DNA from: a virus
IMG/VR virus record: IMGVR_UViG_3300050821_001698
Coordinates: 1-41,429 of that record
Reading direction: 5' to 3' (one strand)
DNA length: 41,429 bases
Shown here: positions 24,622-31,490 of the stretch, one piece after another
Numbering within the stretch: the first letter of the stretch is position 1
How the letters are laid out: each line of letters begins with the position of its first letter
The notes under the pieces: generated by a model
Told to the model about the DNA's origin: nothing
Databases searched by the model: none
The model's input: only the letters and a program-made list of their open reading frames with translations
Program-made: the position numbers and the translations under genes

Positions 24622-24894
24622 TTACCGACACTCCACAACAAATGAGCCGCGTGAATCATTGCCAACGTATCGTAGACGGATGGCCGTGCTAAGGTCCGAG
24701 CACTGCCATAAGCGCGTCGATTCAATCCAATCTGGCACTGCTGGCGGCTTTGGGCTGTGAACTGGTGGCGGATCAGCATATTTAACTATCAGCCATGTGC
24801 CCAGAAAGACCGAAGCAAGTCCCATCAACGGGAAGACTGCGTGCCATCTCTTATCGAGAGGCATTGTTAGGATGTGCCAGACTCGTCGCATCAA
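24622..24894 (-). CDS. Small single-pass membrane protein
   Basis: 90 residues. One hydrophobic helix (AVFPLMGLASVFLGTWLIVK) is followed by a Pro-rich linker (ADPPPVHSPKPPAVPD) and a polar C-terminal part with two cysteines (LWQCSDLS, FVVEC). The layout would suit a type II membrane protein with a periplasmic domain. Function unknown. Confidence 0.7.
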   Translation of the reverse strand: MMRRVWHILTMPLDKRWHAVFPLMGLASVFLGTWLIVKYADPPPVHSPKPPAVPDWIESTRLWQCSDLSTAIRLRYVGNDSRGSFVVECR

Positions 24895-25151
24895 TCGTGC
24901 TTTTTCTTGGTGTCGAACTTTGGGTGCACAGCCGTCCGCGAGTTGGCGTAGAAGCTATTCGGCACAGGCGCGCCAATCTTGGGTTTTGGTATCGGAGCCA
25001 CGTTGGGATGGTTCCGCGTGCGTCCCTGCGTCGGTGCTTCAGCCTTACCGCGCATCTGAGGATTGCCGACATTCTCCATGCTGCGATGGTTCGCGGAGCG
25101 ATGCCCTCCGGGTGCCTCTACTTTACCTTTCAATTTTGAACCGCTTCTCAT
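24891..25151 (-). CDS. Small basic, disordered hypothetical protein
   Basis: 86 residues from ATG 25151 (AAAGGAG upstream). Rich in Lys, Arg, Pro, Asn and Gly (KGKVEAPGGHRSANHRSMEN; VAPIPKPKIGAPVP), hence probably unstructured and nucleic-acid-binding. Stop and start overlaps tie it to both neighbours. Confidence 0.65.
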   Translation of the reverse strand: MRSGSKLKGKVEAPGGHRSANHRSMENVGNPQMRGKAEAPTQGRTRNHPNVAPIPKPKIGAPVPNSFYANSRTAVHPKFDTKKKHD

Positions 25152-25354
25152 GATGTTCTCCTTTGACAATATTTACGCTGAATCACTTCAAGCCCATCAG
25201 GAACTGGCACAGGAACACCATTGCCATCTTCCAAGGAACCGACATAGCATTCCGATTCAAACACACCGTCTTCGCTCATGATATGGACGCACCCTGGGCT
25301 TGGTTGGTAGAGCGTGCTCAGCCAATCTTTATCCGTCGCGTAAATGATTTTCAT
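25148..25354 (-). CDS. Small hypothetical protein
   Basis: 68 residues, starting MKIIYATDKDWLSTLYQPSP. Acidic middle (SEDGVFESECYVGSLEDG). Coupled by ATGA at both ends. No family recognised. Confidence 0.65.
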   Translation of the reverse strand: MKIIYATDKDWLSTLYQPSPGCVHIMSEDGVFESECYVGSLEDGNGVPVPVPDGLEVIQRKYCQRRTS

Positions 25355-25620
25355 TCAAATGGCTCCGGCTCAGACTCTTTCTGTTCCTCGACCTTTTCAT
25401 GAGGCAAGCCGGCATGTTTGGCGATGTGTGCCAGCGCTTCATGGCCTTCGTCCTCGGTAAATTCGTGAGACTTGGGCTCGTGCTGGTAGCTCGTGTAGTG
25501 GTGCGTGATGATGTGCCCGCCGCCAAGCCGAGGCGCGATCTCCATCTTCGCAAGCGTCTTGGCAGGCTTCTTGGGCCTGCTGGATTCTGCCGTCGACATG
25601 CCGCCGTACTGTTCGGCCAT
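25351..25620 (-). CDS. Small hypothetical protein
   Basis: 89 residues. A basic N-terminal half (SRPKKPAKTLAKMEIAPRLG) and a His/Glu-rich second half (HIITHHYTSYQHEPKSHEF; HIAKHAGLPHEKVEE). A motif GGGHIITHHY followed by an EDEGHEALAHIAKH helix is shared by several phage small proteins in my memory, with no function known. Confidence 0.65.
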   Translation of the reverse strand: MAEQYGGMSTAESSRPKKPAKTLAKMEIAPRLGGGHIITHHYTSYQHEPKSHEFTEDEGHEALAHIAKHAGLPHEKVEEQKESEPEPFE

Positions 25621-25623
25621 TGG

Positions 25624-25815
25624 TTACTCCTGTGCCCTGAAACGAACAGGGCGACGAATAGCGATGAAAACAGGCCATGGTGCGAACTGCTTCTTCCATA
25701 CATTCATTGGCGAGATTGGACTAAACGCCATCGAAAAGTTGCGGCTGTATAAACTCGCTATGCGGTAACTCGCAGCGATCTGCGTAAACCGGCCAATCTG
25801 TTCGAGAGAAACCAT
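25624..25815 (-). CDS. Small hypothetical protein
   Basis: 63 residues from ATG 25815 with GAGG 7 bases upstream. Starts MVSLEQIGRFTQIAASYRIA; basic C-terminus. It lies between two small genes without overlap. Unknown. Confidence 0.55.
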   Translation of the reverse strand: MVSLEQIGRFTQIAASYRIASLYSRNFSMAFSPISPMNVWKKQFAPWPVFIAIRRPVRFRAQE

Positions 25816-25825
25816 AATTTGCACC

Positions 25826-26101
25826 TCATTTCGTGAACTTCCGCGCACTCTTCAGACGCGGCGCTCCGGTATTAAACCCAACCTTGAACAATCCGCGCCG
25901 GGTCCATGAGGATTGCTCTTCTGACTCGCGCTGCTGCTTCCTTCGGCCCAGTTCGCCTGAAGAAGGCCCCGTTACAGCTACGTCCACCTCTTCCGGTTCC
26001 GCAGTTTGCCTTTCGAGAGCTTGGAACGTTCTGCGTGCGCGCCCGGGCCGCTTACTGCCCACGCCCATGCCGAAAAATGAATTGCCGCCGAATATCTTCA
26101 T
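25826..26101 (-). CDS. Small basic hypothetical protein
   Basis: 91 residues. Starts MKIFGGNSFFGMGVGSKRPG, then a polar Glu/Arg-rich middle (ESEEQSSWTRRGLFKVG) and basic end (APRLKSARKFTK). The start overlaps the stop of the 35-residue membrane peptide gene (ATGA). A rightward frame over the same bases is less convincing. Confidence 0.55.
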   Translation of the reverse strand: MKIFGGNSFFGMGVGSKRPGRARRTFQALERQTAEPEEVDVAVTGPSSGELGRRKQQRESEEQSSWTRRGLFKVGFNTGAPRLKSARKFTK

Positions 26102-26205
26102 TGCGCCTTACACCTCTTGCGCAACCAATTATGCAGTGGTATCCACAGCCACAATCTGCTTGAGCCGATGATCACGCCGACGATTACTGCTGTTTGGGTT
26201 GTCAT
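26098..26205 (-). CDS. Tiny membrane peptide (35 aa) after terminase
   Basis: ATG 26205 overlaps the terminase stop, and its own stop overlaps the next start; both are ATGA. The product starts MTTQTAVIVGVIIGSSRLWL and ends with a basic tail (WLRKRCKAQ): one short hydrophobic helix, positive inside. The double coupling supports translation. Confidence 0.6.
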   Translation of the reverse strand: MTTQTAVIVGVIIGSSRLWLWIPLHNWLRKRCKAQ

Positions 26206-27626
26206 TCCATCCACGCCCCTGAGCTGCCGCGCCCGTAAGTGGCATAGCCGCGCGGTATCGTCTCTTTCTCCTTGGCTGGCTCTTCGCCCTTGATCGATAC
26301 GGCCAGCGTCCTGAATGCGTCGGCATCATGCGAGGACCAATCATGGAGAGGCTTGCGGCTGTAGGTGCGCAACTCCTGGTCGTACTCGTACTGATAGCAG
26401 CGTAATCCGCGCAGACCCACTTGCTGCTTGGTGTTCGGCAGGATGAAGTTGCACTTCTCACCATCAAAGAAGCATTTCGGGAAGATGGCCCTAACTGCCG
26501 CGATACCGTCCTCGACCCTGATCTGTTTCGCGCAACGTACGCGGTCGCGCCCAAAGATCGCTTTCATTTGTTCGAGCACGGTGCGTTCGCTGCCAAACTC
26601 ACTCCGCGCCGCATCCCAAGGCAGCCAGTGAGTGCCGTAGTGGTATTCCTTCTCCTTGAGCTGCTTCACATAAAACGGTAAGGACTCCATCTCGCCGGCG
26701 ATGTAGTCGATGATGCGATACTCGAATGGGAACGACTGCGCGAGCCAGATGCGCGTGTGCGCTGGGCCTATGTCCCAAAACGTATCTACTGCATGGGTGG
26801 GGTCGTAAGGCACGCGGCCGGTTAAACGCCCTTGCGTCTCGGCTGCCTGGATTTCACGCTTGTATATGGCGCCTTCGACCGTGCTGCGCGTGGTGCCTTC
26901 ATAGACATGCTGGGCTTCGTCTGGATCGCGCCGCATGAGGTCTTCCCGGTCTTTGCGAAGGACTTCAGGAAAGAACGGATTGTCATGCCAATTTATGAAT
27001 GCGCATTGCGTGCCTTCCGGTCGATTGGCTTCGATCGCAAATAATTTGTAAACTTCGTCCTCTTCAAACTCTGGGTTGAAGTCGAACCATAATTCGCTGC
27101 CATACTTCTTGTTGAGGATGTCCCGGCGCAGTGTCGGGAACACAATACCCAAAGACCGCTTTGACATGGCCTCTGCTTGCGATCCCCATGCGATGTGCAC
27201 ATTCTCGTAGGATTTCAGGTTGTCCGCCGACTGACGCACGCCAGCGAAGAAGAACTCTGTGCCATTCTTGCCAACGATGTGATTTTCCCAGGTACGATAA
27301 AAGTTATTGAGCCTAAGCAGGCGGATTTGATCGCAAAGCAGTTGATGCACGGATTCCTTGATCGCGTTCATGGTCTCGCGGTAGCACAGTATGCGTATGC
27401 CGCTGTCCTTCTCTTCCAGACCTTTACTGGCACACCACTCATACCAACCAGGCCAAAGCAAATCAGGCTGCTTACCGATGAGCAATAAGGCCCGCGCCAT
27501 ACTCCATGACTTTGAACTCCCGCGACCTCCATAGGCCACCTTGTAACGTGATGGGGTAAACAGGAACTCAAGCTTCGGCGGAAACCATACATCCTCATTT
27601 ACGGCACTAACTGTCGCGGTTGCCAT
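26202..27626 (-). CDS. Terminase large subunit
   Basis: 474 residues from ATG 27626. Walker A GGRGSSKS at residues 33-40 and a Terminase_3-like ATPase follow. The segment where Walker B is expected reads VHIAWGSQAEAMSKRS, lacking the usual double-acidic EE. The nuclease half carries DTFWDIG and the last acid in HDADAFRTLAVSI. It packages DNA through the portal with the small subunit, whose gene overlaps its start by about 20 bp. Confidence 0.9.
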   Translation of the reverse strand: MATATVSAVNEDVWFPPKLEFLFTPSRYKVAYGGRGSSKSWSMARALLLIGKQPDLLWPGWYEWCASKGLEEKDSGIRILCYRETMNAIKESVHQLLCDQIRLLRLNNFYRTWENHIVGKNGTEFFFAGVRQSADNLKSYENVHIAWGSQAEAMSKRSLGIVFPTLRRDILNKKYGSELWFDFNPEFEEDEVYKLFAIEANRPEGTQCAFINWHDNPFFPEVLRKDREDLMRRDPDEAQHVYEGTTRSTVEGAIYKREIQAAETQGRLTGRVPYDPTHAVDTFWDIGPAHTRIWLAQSFPFEYRIIDYIAGEMESLPFYVKQLKEKEYHYGTHWLPWDAARSEFGSERTVLEQMKAIFGRDRVRCAKQIRVEDGIAAVRAIFPKCFFDGEKCNFILPNTKQQVGLRGLRCYQYEYDQELRTYSRKPLHDWSSHDADAFRTLAVSIKGEEPAKEKETIPRGYATYGRGSSGAWME

Positions 27627-27951
27627 CGCCAAACCTAATCGTGTGGACTACGTGCTGGAGGGGTCCACCGTCAGCCCCAGTCACTTCCTGCTTCTCTTTT
27701 TGCCCGCAAAACTGTTTGCCACACCAAATCAGCATTGTGTTATCGCCGCTCAGCGCCTTCTCAACCTGCTTACGCTTCAGTGATGCGCTCAGCAGCTCAC
27801 GTCCTGTTTTTAAGGCTTCGGAAAAACGCTTGTCGAGGAGAGAGGAACTGCAATCACAAAAGGCTGCAATCTCATTCTGTGTCATGCCCTTAGAGGCTAG
27901 TTCGATAACCCGCTTAGCGTCTATGTTTTTCCTTGGGCGCCCCGTTTTCAT
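27607..27951 (-). CDS. Terminase small subunit-like HTH protein
   Basis: 114 residues. It starts TGRPRKNIDAKRVIELASKG and has a helix-turn-helix (MTQNEIAAFCDCSSSLLDKR) of the kind that binds pac or cos DNA. The C-terminus includes DNTMLIWCGKQFCGQKEK, typical of small terminase-like or related HTH proteins. It overlaps the large subunit start, the classical arrangement. Confidence 0.8.
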   Translation of the reverse strand: MKTGRPRKNIDAKRVIELASKGMTQNEIAAFCDCSSSLLDKRFSEALKTGRELLSASLKRKQVEKALSGDNTMLIWCGKQFCGQKEKQEVTGADGGPLQHVVHTIRFGDGNRDS

Positions 27952-28172
27952 ATAGCGTCTGCGGCCAGATGGACGAGTTGGCGTGAGGTGATGCGAAAAC
28001 GAAATGGCTTATCACGGGGGACCGTTAGCAATTCATTCAATACTGATTCTTCCCATTCATCAGCAGCCTTCTGCCCTAAGTCCGTAGCGATGATACTTTT
28101 CGCTGGCTCAATAAAGTGCTCAATGCACTCCTCGAATGTTGCAAATGTTGGTGACCACACTGTGAGATTCAT
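27948..28172 (-). CDS. Small acidic hypothetical protein
   Basis: 74 residues, helical (SPTFATFEECIEHFIEPAKS; ADEWEESVLNELLTVPRDK). Coupled to the terminase small subunit by ATGA. Unknown. Confidence 0.65.
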   Translation of the reverse strand: MNLTVWSPTFATFEECIEHFIEPAKSIIATDLGQKAADEWEESVLNELLTVPRDKPFRFRITSRQLVHLAADAI

Positions 28173-28258
28173 ATCGCCCTCACCGCATCCCGAATGTGCT
28201 TGCCGAGTGTGATTACCCTATCATCAAACACTTCTCTTACCCGGAAGGGGCAGCGCAT
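28169..28258 (-). CDS. Small ORF, possibly the 3' part of a frameshifted gene
   Basis: 29 residues from ATG 28258 (MRCPFRVREVFDDRVITLGK...); the stop overlaps the next ATG. The same frame continues open and strongly protein-like upstream to 28373 (GSAVAFDDSTLQRAHVVSPA) with no ATG, GTG or TTG. A 17-codon ORF from GTG 28406 could feed it by a +1 shift at CTG-TGA (28358-28353), giving 78 residues. See findings. Confidence 0.5.
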   Translation of the reverse strand: MRCPFRVREVFDDRVITLGKHIRDAVRAI

Positions 28259-28352
28259 GGCTAAAGGTGATAGTATTCTCTTGGGGCCTGCTGGACTAAC
28301 GACGTGAGCACGCTGCAGCGTTGAATCGTCAAAGGCAACGGCAGACCCCCAC

Positions 28353-28406
28353 TCACAGCCTCTTACCGGCCTTTCGTATCAGGTGGCAGATGCCTACGAA
28401 GATCAC
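28353..28406 (-). CDS. 17-codon ORF, possible 5' part of a frameshifted gene
   Basis: GTG 28406, reading MIFVGICHLIRKAGKRL then TGA. It begins 4 bases after the stop of the 51-residue gene, as expected in this packed chain. By itself it is hardly a gene; joined by a +1 shift it makes a 78-residue product with 28169-28352. Confidence 0.35.
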   Translation of the reverse strand: MIFVGICHLIRKAGKRL

Positions 28407-28409
28407 AAG

Positions 28410-28565
28410 TCACGGATTCGCGCTTGGGGGCGTTGTTGGCATCGGCGCTGTAGCTGGCTGCTTCTTCTTATGGAACAGGTGAATGATCGCGCCTATCCCC
28501 TTCTGAATCTCAGGTTCGAGATCCTTGAATGCTTCGACCGCAGCAATGATCTCGGAGGGGGTCAT
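28410..28565 (-). CDS. Small hypothetical protein (51 aa)
   Basis: ATG 28565, two bases after the upstream stop, with CC between. Product MTPSEIIAAVEAFKDLEPEI followed by QKGIGAIIHLFHKKK and a Pro/Ala/Thr tail. An amphipathic helix with a Lys cluster. It lies between a secreted-type protein gene and the frameshift candidate. Unknown family. Confidence 0.65.
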   Translation of the reverse strand: MTPSEIIAAVEAFKDLEPEIQKGIGAIIHLFHKKKQPATAPMPTTPPSANP

Positions 28566-28567
28566 GG

Positions 28568-28882
28568 CTATTTTTTTGTTGCGCCTTTGGCCGCAGCCTT
28601 GGCCTGCTTGGCGGCTAGCTTCTGCGCGGTCACGACAGCCGTGGGATGCGCGATATTGTGGAAGAAGTCCACGCCGGCATCGGCCACAGCGTCTACCTTG
28701 GCGAATCCCTGGGCGATCTTGCCAGTGACGTATTCTGCGGTGTCGGTGCCCACCGTTACCGCGTGCATGATGGTGTCGGGTGCCAGGGCCAGTACGCTCA
28801 CGAACGAGCGCGCCTGGGCTTGCGGAGTGAAGAGAGGAAGAAAGCTCACAGCTACGAAAATAGCGAACAGTTTCTTTTTCAC
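28568..28882 (-). CDS. Secreted-type small protein
   Basis: 104 residues from GTG 28882 (AAGGAG upstream). The signal peptide (KKKLFAIFVAVSFLPLFTPQ then AQA) is followed by an Ala/Val-rich helical body (TAEYVTGKIAQGFAKVDAVA) and a Lys/Ala-rich tail. It could be a small envelope protein. Position next to a holin-like gene suggests an early-late envelope function. Confidence 0.65.
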   Translation of the reverse strand: MKKKLFAIFVAVSFLPLFTPQAQARSFVSVLALAPDTIMHAVTVGTDTAEYVTGKIAQGFAKVDAVADAGVDFFHNIAHPTAVVTAQKLAAKQAKAAAKGATKK

Positions 28883-28892
28883 GTGATGCTCC

Positions 28893-29060
28893 TTAATTTG
28901 ATTTAGCCGGGTTGTGGTACACAACAAACACCGTGGACACTGCGCCTACGAGGGCTGAGAGAATAGGGTACTGATGCAGGACCGCTTGGCCTGCTGGCGT
29001 GGCAAGGAAGCCCCATGCCGCTGCGCCAATGACTGCGAAAACGTGAGTGATAGCTTTCAT
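28893..29060 (-). CDS. Two-helix membrane protein, holin-like (55 aa)
   Basis: ATG 29060 with AAGGAG upstream. Two hydrophobic segments (VFAVIGAAAWGFLA; LSALVGAVSTVFVVYHN) are joined by a short polar turn, and the C-terminus is PAKSN. Size and topology fit class II holins. A second candidate lies at 4072-4308, so which one is the true holin is open. Confidence 0.65.
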   Translation of the reverse strand: MKAITHVFAVIGAAAWGFLATPAGQAVLHQYPILSALVGAVSTVFVVYHNPAKSN

Positions 29061-29069
29061 GTGCGCTCC

Positions 29070-29240
29070 TTATTCGTCGTAATGCAGCATCTTGAATCCG
29101 TCCTTCAAGCGCTGCATGTAAGTGTGTTCGGGTCTATGGGAGTGACCTTCAAAGTTTTCAGAGGCTCGAATAGCCCTTTCTTCCCGCTCGTCTGAGACGT
29201 AACGCTCAATTGGATTTCGTTTCTTCGCCGGCTTCTTCAT
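29070..29240 (-). CDS. Small charged hypothetical protein (56 aa)
   Basis: ATG 29240 overlaps the preceding stop (ATGA). Starts MKKPAKKRNPIERYVSDERE and ends RLKDGFKMLHYDE; strongly charged, helical. Unknown. Confidence 0.7.
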   Translation of the reverse strand: MKKPAKKRNPIERYVSDEREERAIRASENFEGHSHRPEHTYMQRLKDGFKMLHYDE

Positions 29241-29539
29241 CGCGCCTCTGGCTGCATCCTGATTTGCTGCACCATTGCGTAAGCCCAGCCTGAGCGGTTG
29301 CGGTCCTGTGAATAGAGCCTCTTGAGATACTCGCCATACCTTGCGGAGAATCCACGGAATACACCGGAGCGTACCTTATGGTCATACCCATGCGGATTGG
29401 CACGCGGCAGTATCCCGATCACTCCGTTTTCATGGGGCACAGCCTGTTCGATGGTGAGTAGTTTGTTAGCTTCTTTGGTGGGCACGTGCAGCGTGGAACC
29501 GTCTGGAAGGCGCGCTATTACGAAGTCGCGTTTAGACAA
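29237..29539 (-). CDS. First late-unit gene, hypothetical
   Basis: 100 residues. A beta-like start (FVIARLPDGSTLHVPTKEAN) and a helical, aromatic middle (VFRGFSARYGEYLKRLYSQD). It is the first gene after promoter P2 and its leader hairpins. No family recognised; a regulatory role is only suggested by position. Confidence 0.7.
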   Translation of the reverse strand: MSKRDFVIARLPDGSTLHVPTKEANKLLTIEQAVPHENGVIGILPRANPHGYDHKVRSGVFRGFSARYGEYLKRLYSQDRNRSGWAYAMVQQIRMQPEAR

Positions 29540-29557
29540 GTGTGCGAGAGAATGAGC

Positions 29558-29588
29558 CGCTAAGGATGCGCTAAGCGGATCGCGCTAA
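29558..29588 (-). promoter_or_regulatory. Three CGCTAA direct repeats in the late leader
   Basis: CGCTAA occurs at 29558-29563, 29569-29574 and 29583-29588 (plus strand), 19-49 bp before the first late start codon. The first two also form CCGCT/AGCGG inverted arms (29557-29561, 29574-29578). This could be a protein-binding or RNA element. Confidence 0.35.
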
Positions 29589-29603
29589 CCCCGATTCAGG
29601 AAA

Positions 29604-29625
29604 GGGGCGGGGAGAGTGCCGCCCC
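29604..29625 (-). terminator. Terminator-like hairpin in the late leader
   Basis: In the leftward transcript GGGGCGG pairs perfectly with CCGCCCC over an 8-base loop and is followed by UUUCC. The stem is strong; the U-run is weak. It lies between P2 and the first late gene, about 20-45 bases after the predicted start, so it may be an attenuator rather than an end-of-operon terminator. Confidence 0.5.
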
Positions 29626-29653
29626 AGGGCTCAATGACATCAGGGTTGAGTTA

Positions 29654-29682
29654 GCTATACGGTGAACGCCGTAGAGAGTCAA
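29654..29682 (-). promoter_or_regulatory. Late promoter P2 (sigma70-like, leftward)
   Basis: TTGACT (29682-29677, 5/6), a 17-base spacer and TATAGC (29659-29654, 4/6). The spacer contains the inverted arms TACGG/CCGTA (29658-29673), a possible operator. It overlaps the end of the last early gene and precedes the whole late chain. Confidence 0.6.
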
Positions 29683-29861
29683 TATGCCGGTGAGGTATTC
29701 TCTGTACTTTCGTCAAGCCTTTGATGTTTTACGCGCTCTACTACTTCCCCAGTCCAAAAATCTAGCTTGCATGGATTGCAGCGGTATCGACGCCAACGCT
29801 TCTTGTCCGGCTCCCTGGAGTCTTTGCAATCGGCCTTCTTGCCGCACTCGGGGCAGCGCAC
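29679..29861 (-). CDS. Zinc-ribbon protein resembling the NrdR N-terminus
   Basis: 60 residues from GTG 29861. CPECGKKADCKDSREPDKKR followed by WRRYRCNPCKLDF gives two Cys pairs and the DSR and RRYRC pattern of the NrdR zinc ribbon; there is no ATP-cone. Many phages carry such free ribbons as putative transcription factors. It is the last early gene, directly on top of P2. Confidence 0.75.
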   Translation of the reverse strand: MRCPECGKKADCKDSREPDKKRWRRYRCNPCKLDFWTGEVVERVKHQRLDESTENTSPAY

Positions 29862-29862
29862 G

Positions 29863-31041
29863 CTAGGCTTTCTCCATCTCCGCTTTCTGCTTCTGGAGTT
29901 CGGCCTCCAAGTTGGCGATGTACTCCTCGTCCGAGGCTACGCCATAGCCACGCTCCAGCCACTCCTTACGTTGGCGCGCGTGCTTCGCTTCCCTGACTCT
30001 CGCCTCCAGTATCTGCGCATCGGCTTCTTTCACAACTTCTCGCCGGATCGCCGCATCGTGCTCAACTAAAAACCTTTGTAGATGATCTGTTGCCATCGCA
30101 ATATTGAAGCCCCATCCGTCGTCAAATTGATCGATACAGTGACGCAGTTCAGAGATGTCTAGCGCAGGAGTCACCTTGGCTTCGGTCTGTTGCTTACCTA
30201 GCACCGCTTCCGCAGAACCGTAAATCCCCTTACTGGGTGCGGGAGATTTTGTGGGGCCTCCGACCTGCTGCTCCGCTTGGTCGGCCCACTTGCGGAATAT
30301 CGCAGCATTCTTATGTGGTGGAGCGCCGTCTATTGCGTCCGCGCATCTCCGGTACGCCTTCGCTTCCGCGCTGGCGATCTGCGCCTTGAGTTCGGCCACT
30401 CTTGGAGAAGCGTCTACCACTTCGTCAAAGTTTTCGATTCCGTCCGCCAATACCTCGCCTTGATAACCGAGTGCCTTGATCCAATCGTTGTCGCGTACAG
30501 CCACCAGCGCCGCATCATGCTCCGCGATTGCGTTTGGGTTCGGAACGAGTGCGAGGATGTGCTGCTGCCACCATCCCGCTTCTGTGCCTGTGCCGTCGTC
30601 AAGGTCGGGATCGTAGTATCTGCCGCAAGAGCACCGCAGAAATGGGCCGGTAGTTTTAGGCACATGCTCCGCCACCTGCCCCGCGAACAGTGCGAGTGCG
30701 GCGGCGAGGTTCTGTTTATCCCGCGCTTCCATCGCGGCTTGAACTTCCGATGGGCCGAGGGAGCGAATAGCTTGCGCAACGGCATTACCAAGCTCGGTTT
30801 CTTTTTCTGGGTAGTCGCACAAGTTTTGAAAGTCTTTAAGCACGGCCAGCTTTGCGGCCTCGGCTGCCGCAATTTGCATCTCCGCTGCGGCCTTGTGGCG
30901 CTCCTGTGTGACGAATCGCTCAATTGTATCGGCTACTTTTTGCGGATTGCGGGTTCCGTTACTAATCCCTGAATGACCGAAGCAAATTTCATTCGCAAGT
31001 TCTAATAGCCGTTCCCTTAGCTTGCTTGCTCCGTCTGTCAT
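29863..31041 (-). CDS. Large helical hypothetical protein
   Basis: 392 residues from ATG 31041, which overlaps the upstream stop (ATGA). Predominantly coiled-coil (ERHKAAAEMQIAAAEAAKLA; C-terminal YIANLEAELQKQKAEMEK), with a Cys motif RCSCGRYYDP in the middle and an ASPRVAELKAQIASAEAKAY helix. It resembles composite early phage proteins with no known function. It could be a structural scaffold for early complexes. Confidence 0.75.
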   Translation of the reverse strand: MTDGASKLRERLLELANEICFGHSGISNGTRNPQKVADTIERFVTQERHKAAAEMQIAAAEAAKLAVLKDFQNLCDYPEKETELGNAVAQAIRSLGPSEVQAAMEARDKQNLAAALALFAGQVAEHVPKTTGPFLRCSCGRYYDPDLDDGTGTEAGWWQQHILALVPNPNAIAEHDAALVAVRDNDWIKALGYQGEVLADGIENFDEVVDASPRVAELKAQIASAEAKAYRRCADAIDGAPPHKNAAIFRKWADQAEQQVGGPTKSPAPSKGIYGSAEAVLGKQQTEAKVTPALDISELRHCIDQFDDGWGFNIAMATDHLQRFLVEHDAAIRREVVKEADAQILEARVREAKHARQRKEWLERGYGVASDEEYIANLEAELQKQKAEMEKA

Positions 31042-31262
31042 AGCTCTAACCTCGCATCGGCGTCTTTTTGCGCTTTGCAATCTTCCTGTGATGAACGATA
31101 AGGACACTTGCCACAGATTATGAACATCTCGTCACAGGCCGGGCATTCCTCGTAGGACAGCGAATCTATGCTTTCGCACTGTGGGCAAACGTAACCGCCG
31201 AGATAATCTCCCCGACTGTAAGCAACCAGCTTGCTTGCCCCGTCTGGGTTAGGTGAGGTCAT
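31038..31262 (-). CDS. Small zinc-knuckle protein
   Basis: 74 residues. YVCPQCESIDSLSYEECPAC followed by CGKCPYRSSQEDC: three Cys-pair knuckles, likely zinc-binding. AAAGGATAG precedes the start. Also shares the DGASKL stretch with the start of the next gene (PDGASKLVAY versus TDGASKLRER), a small duplication. Confidence 0.7.
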   Translation of the reverse strand: MTSPNPDGASKLVAYSRGDYLGGYVCPQCESIDSLSYEECPACDEMFIICGKCPYRSSQEDCKAQKDADARLEL

Positions 31263-31266
31263 GGGG

Positions 31267-31488
31267 CTATCCTTTCTCGCGCCTCGGCGTGTAAGGGAAT
31301 TTGAACTGTTTTCTAGCTTGCTTGGTAAGATTCCGAGCGCGTCTTACACACCATTCCAACTCCCCGTTTCGCGTTCTAAACTCAACATGATGAACGAGGC
31401 CGCAATCACAACAGCCATTGTATGTAGGGGCTAGATGCCATTCGCCGTCAGCAATGTTGTGGCGTTTCACCCCGCTTTGCTTTGGCAT
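31267..31488 (-). CDS. Small phage protein with CCDCGLVH motif
   Basis: 73 residues. The stretch YNGCCDCGLVHHVEFRTRNG is a recurring motif in short phage proteins, probably metal-binding. The C-terminus is basic (RNLTKQARKQFKFPYTPRRE). Function unknown. Confidence 0.7.
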   Translation of the reverse strand: MPKQSGVKRHNIADGEWHLAPTYNGCCDCGLVHHVEFRTRNGELEWCVRRARNLTKQARKQFKFPYTPRREKG

Positions 31489-31490
31489 GG

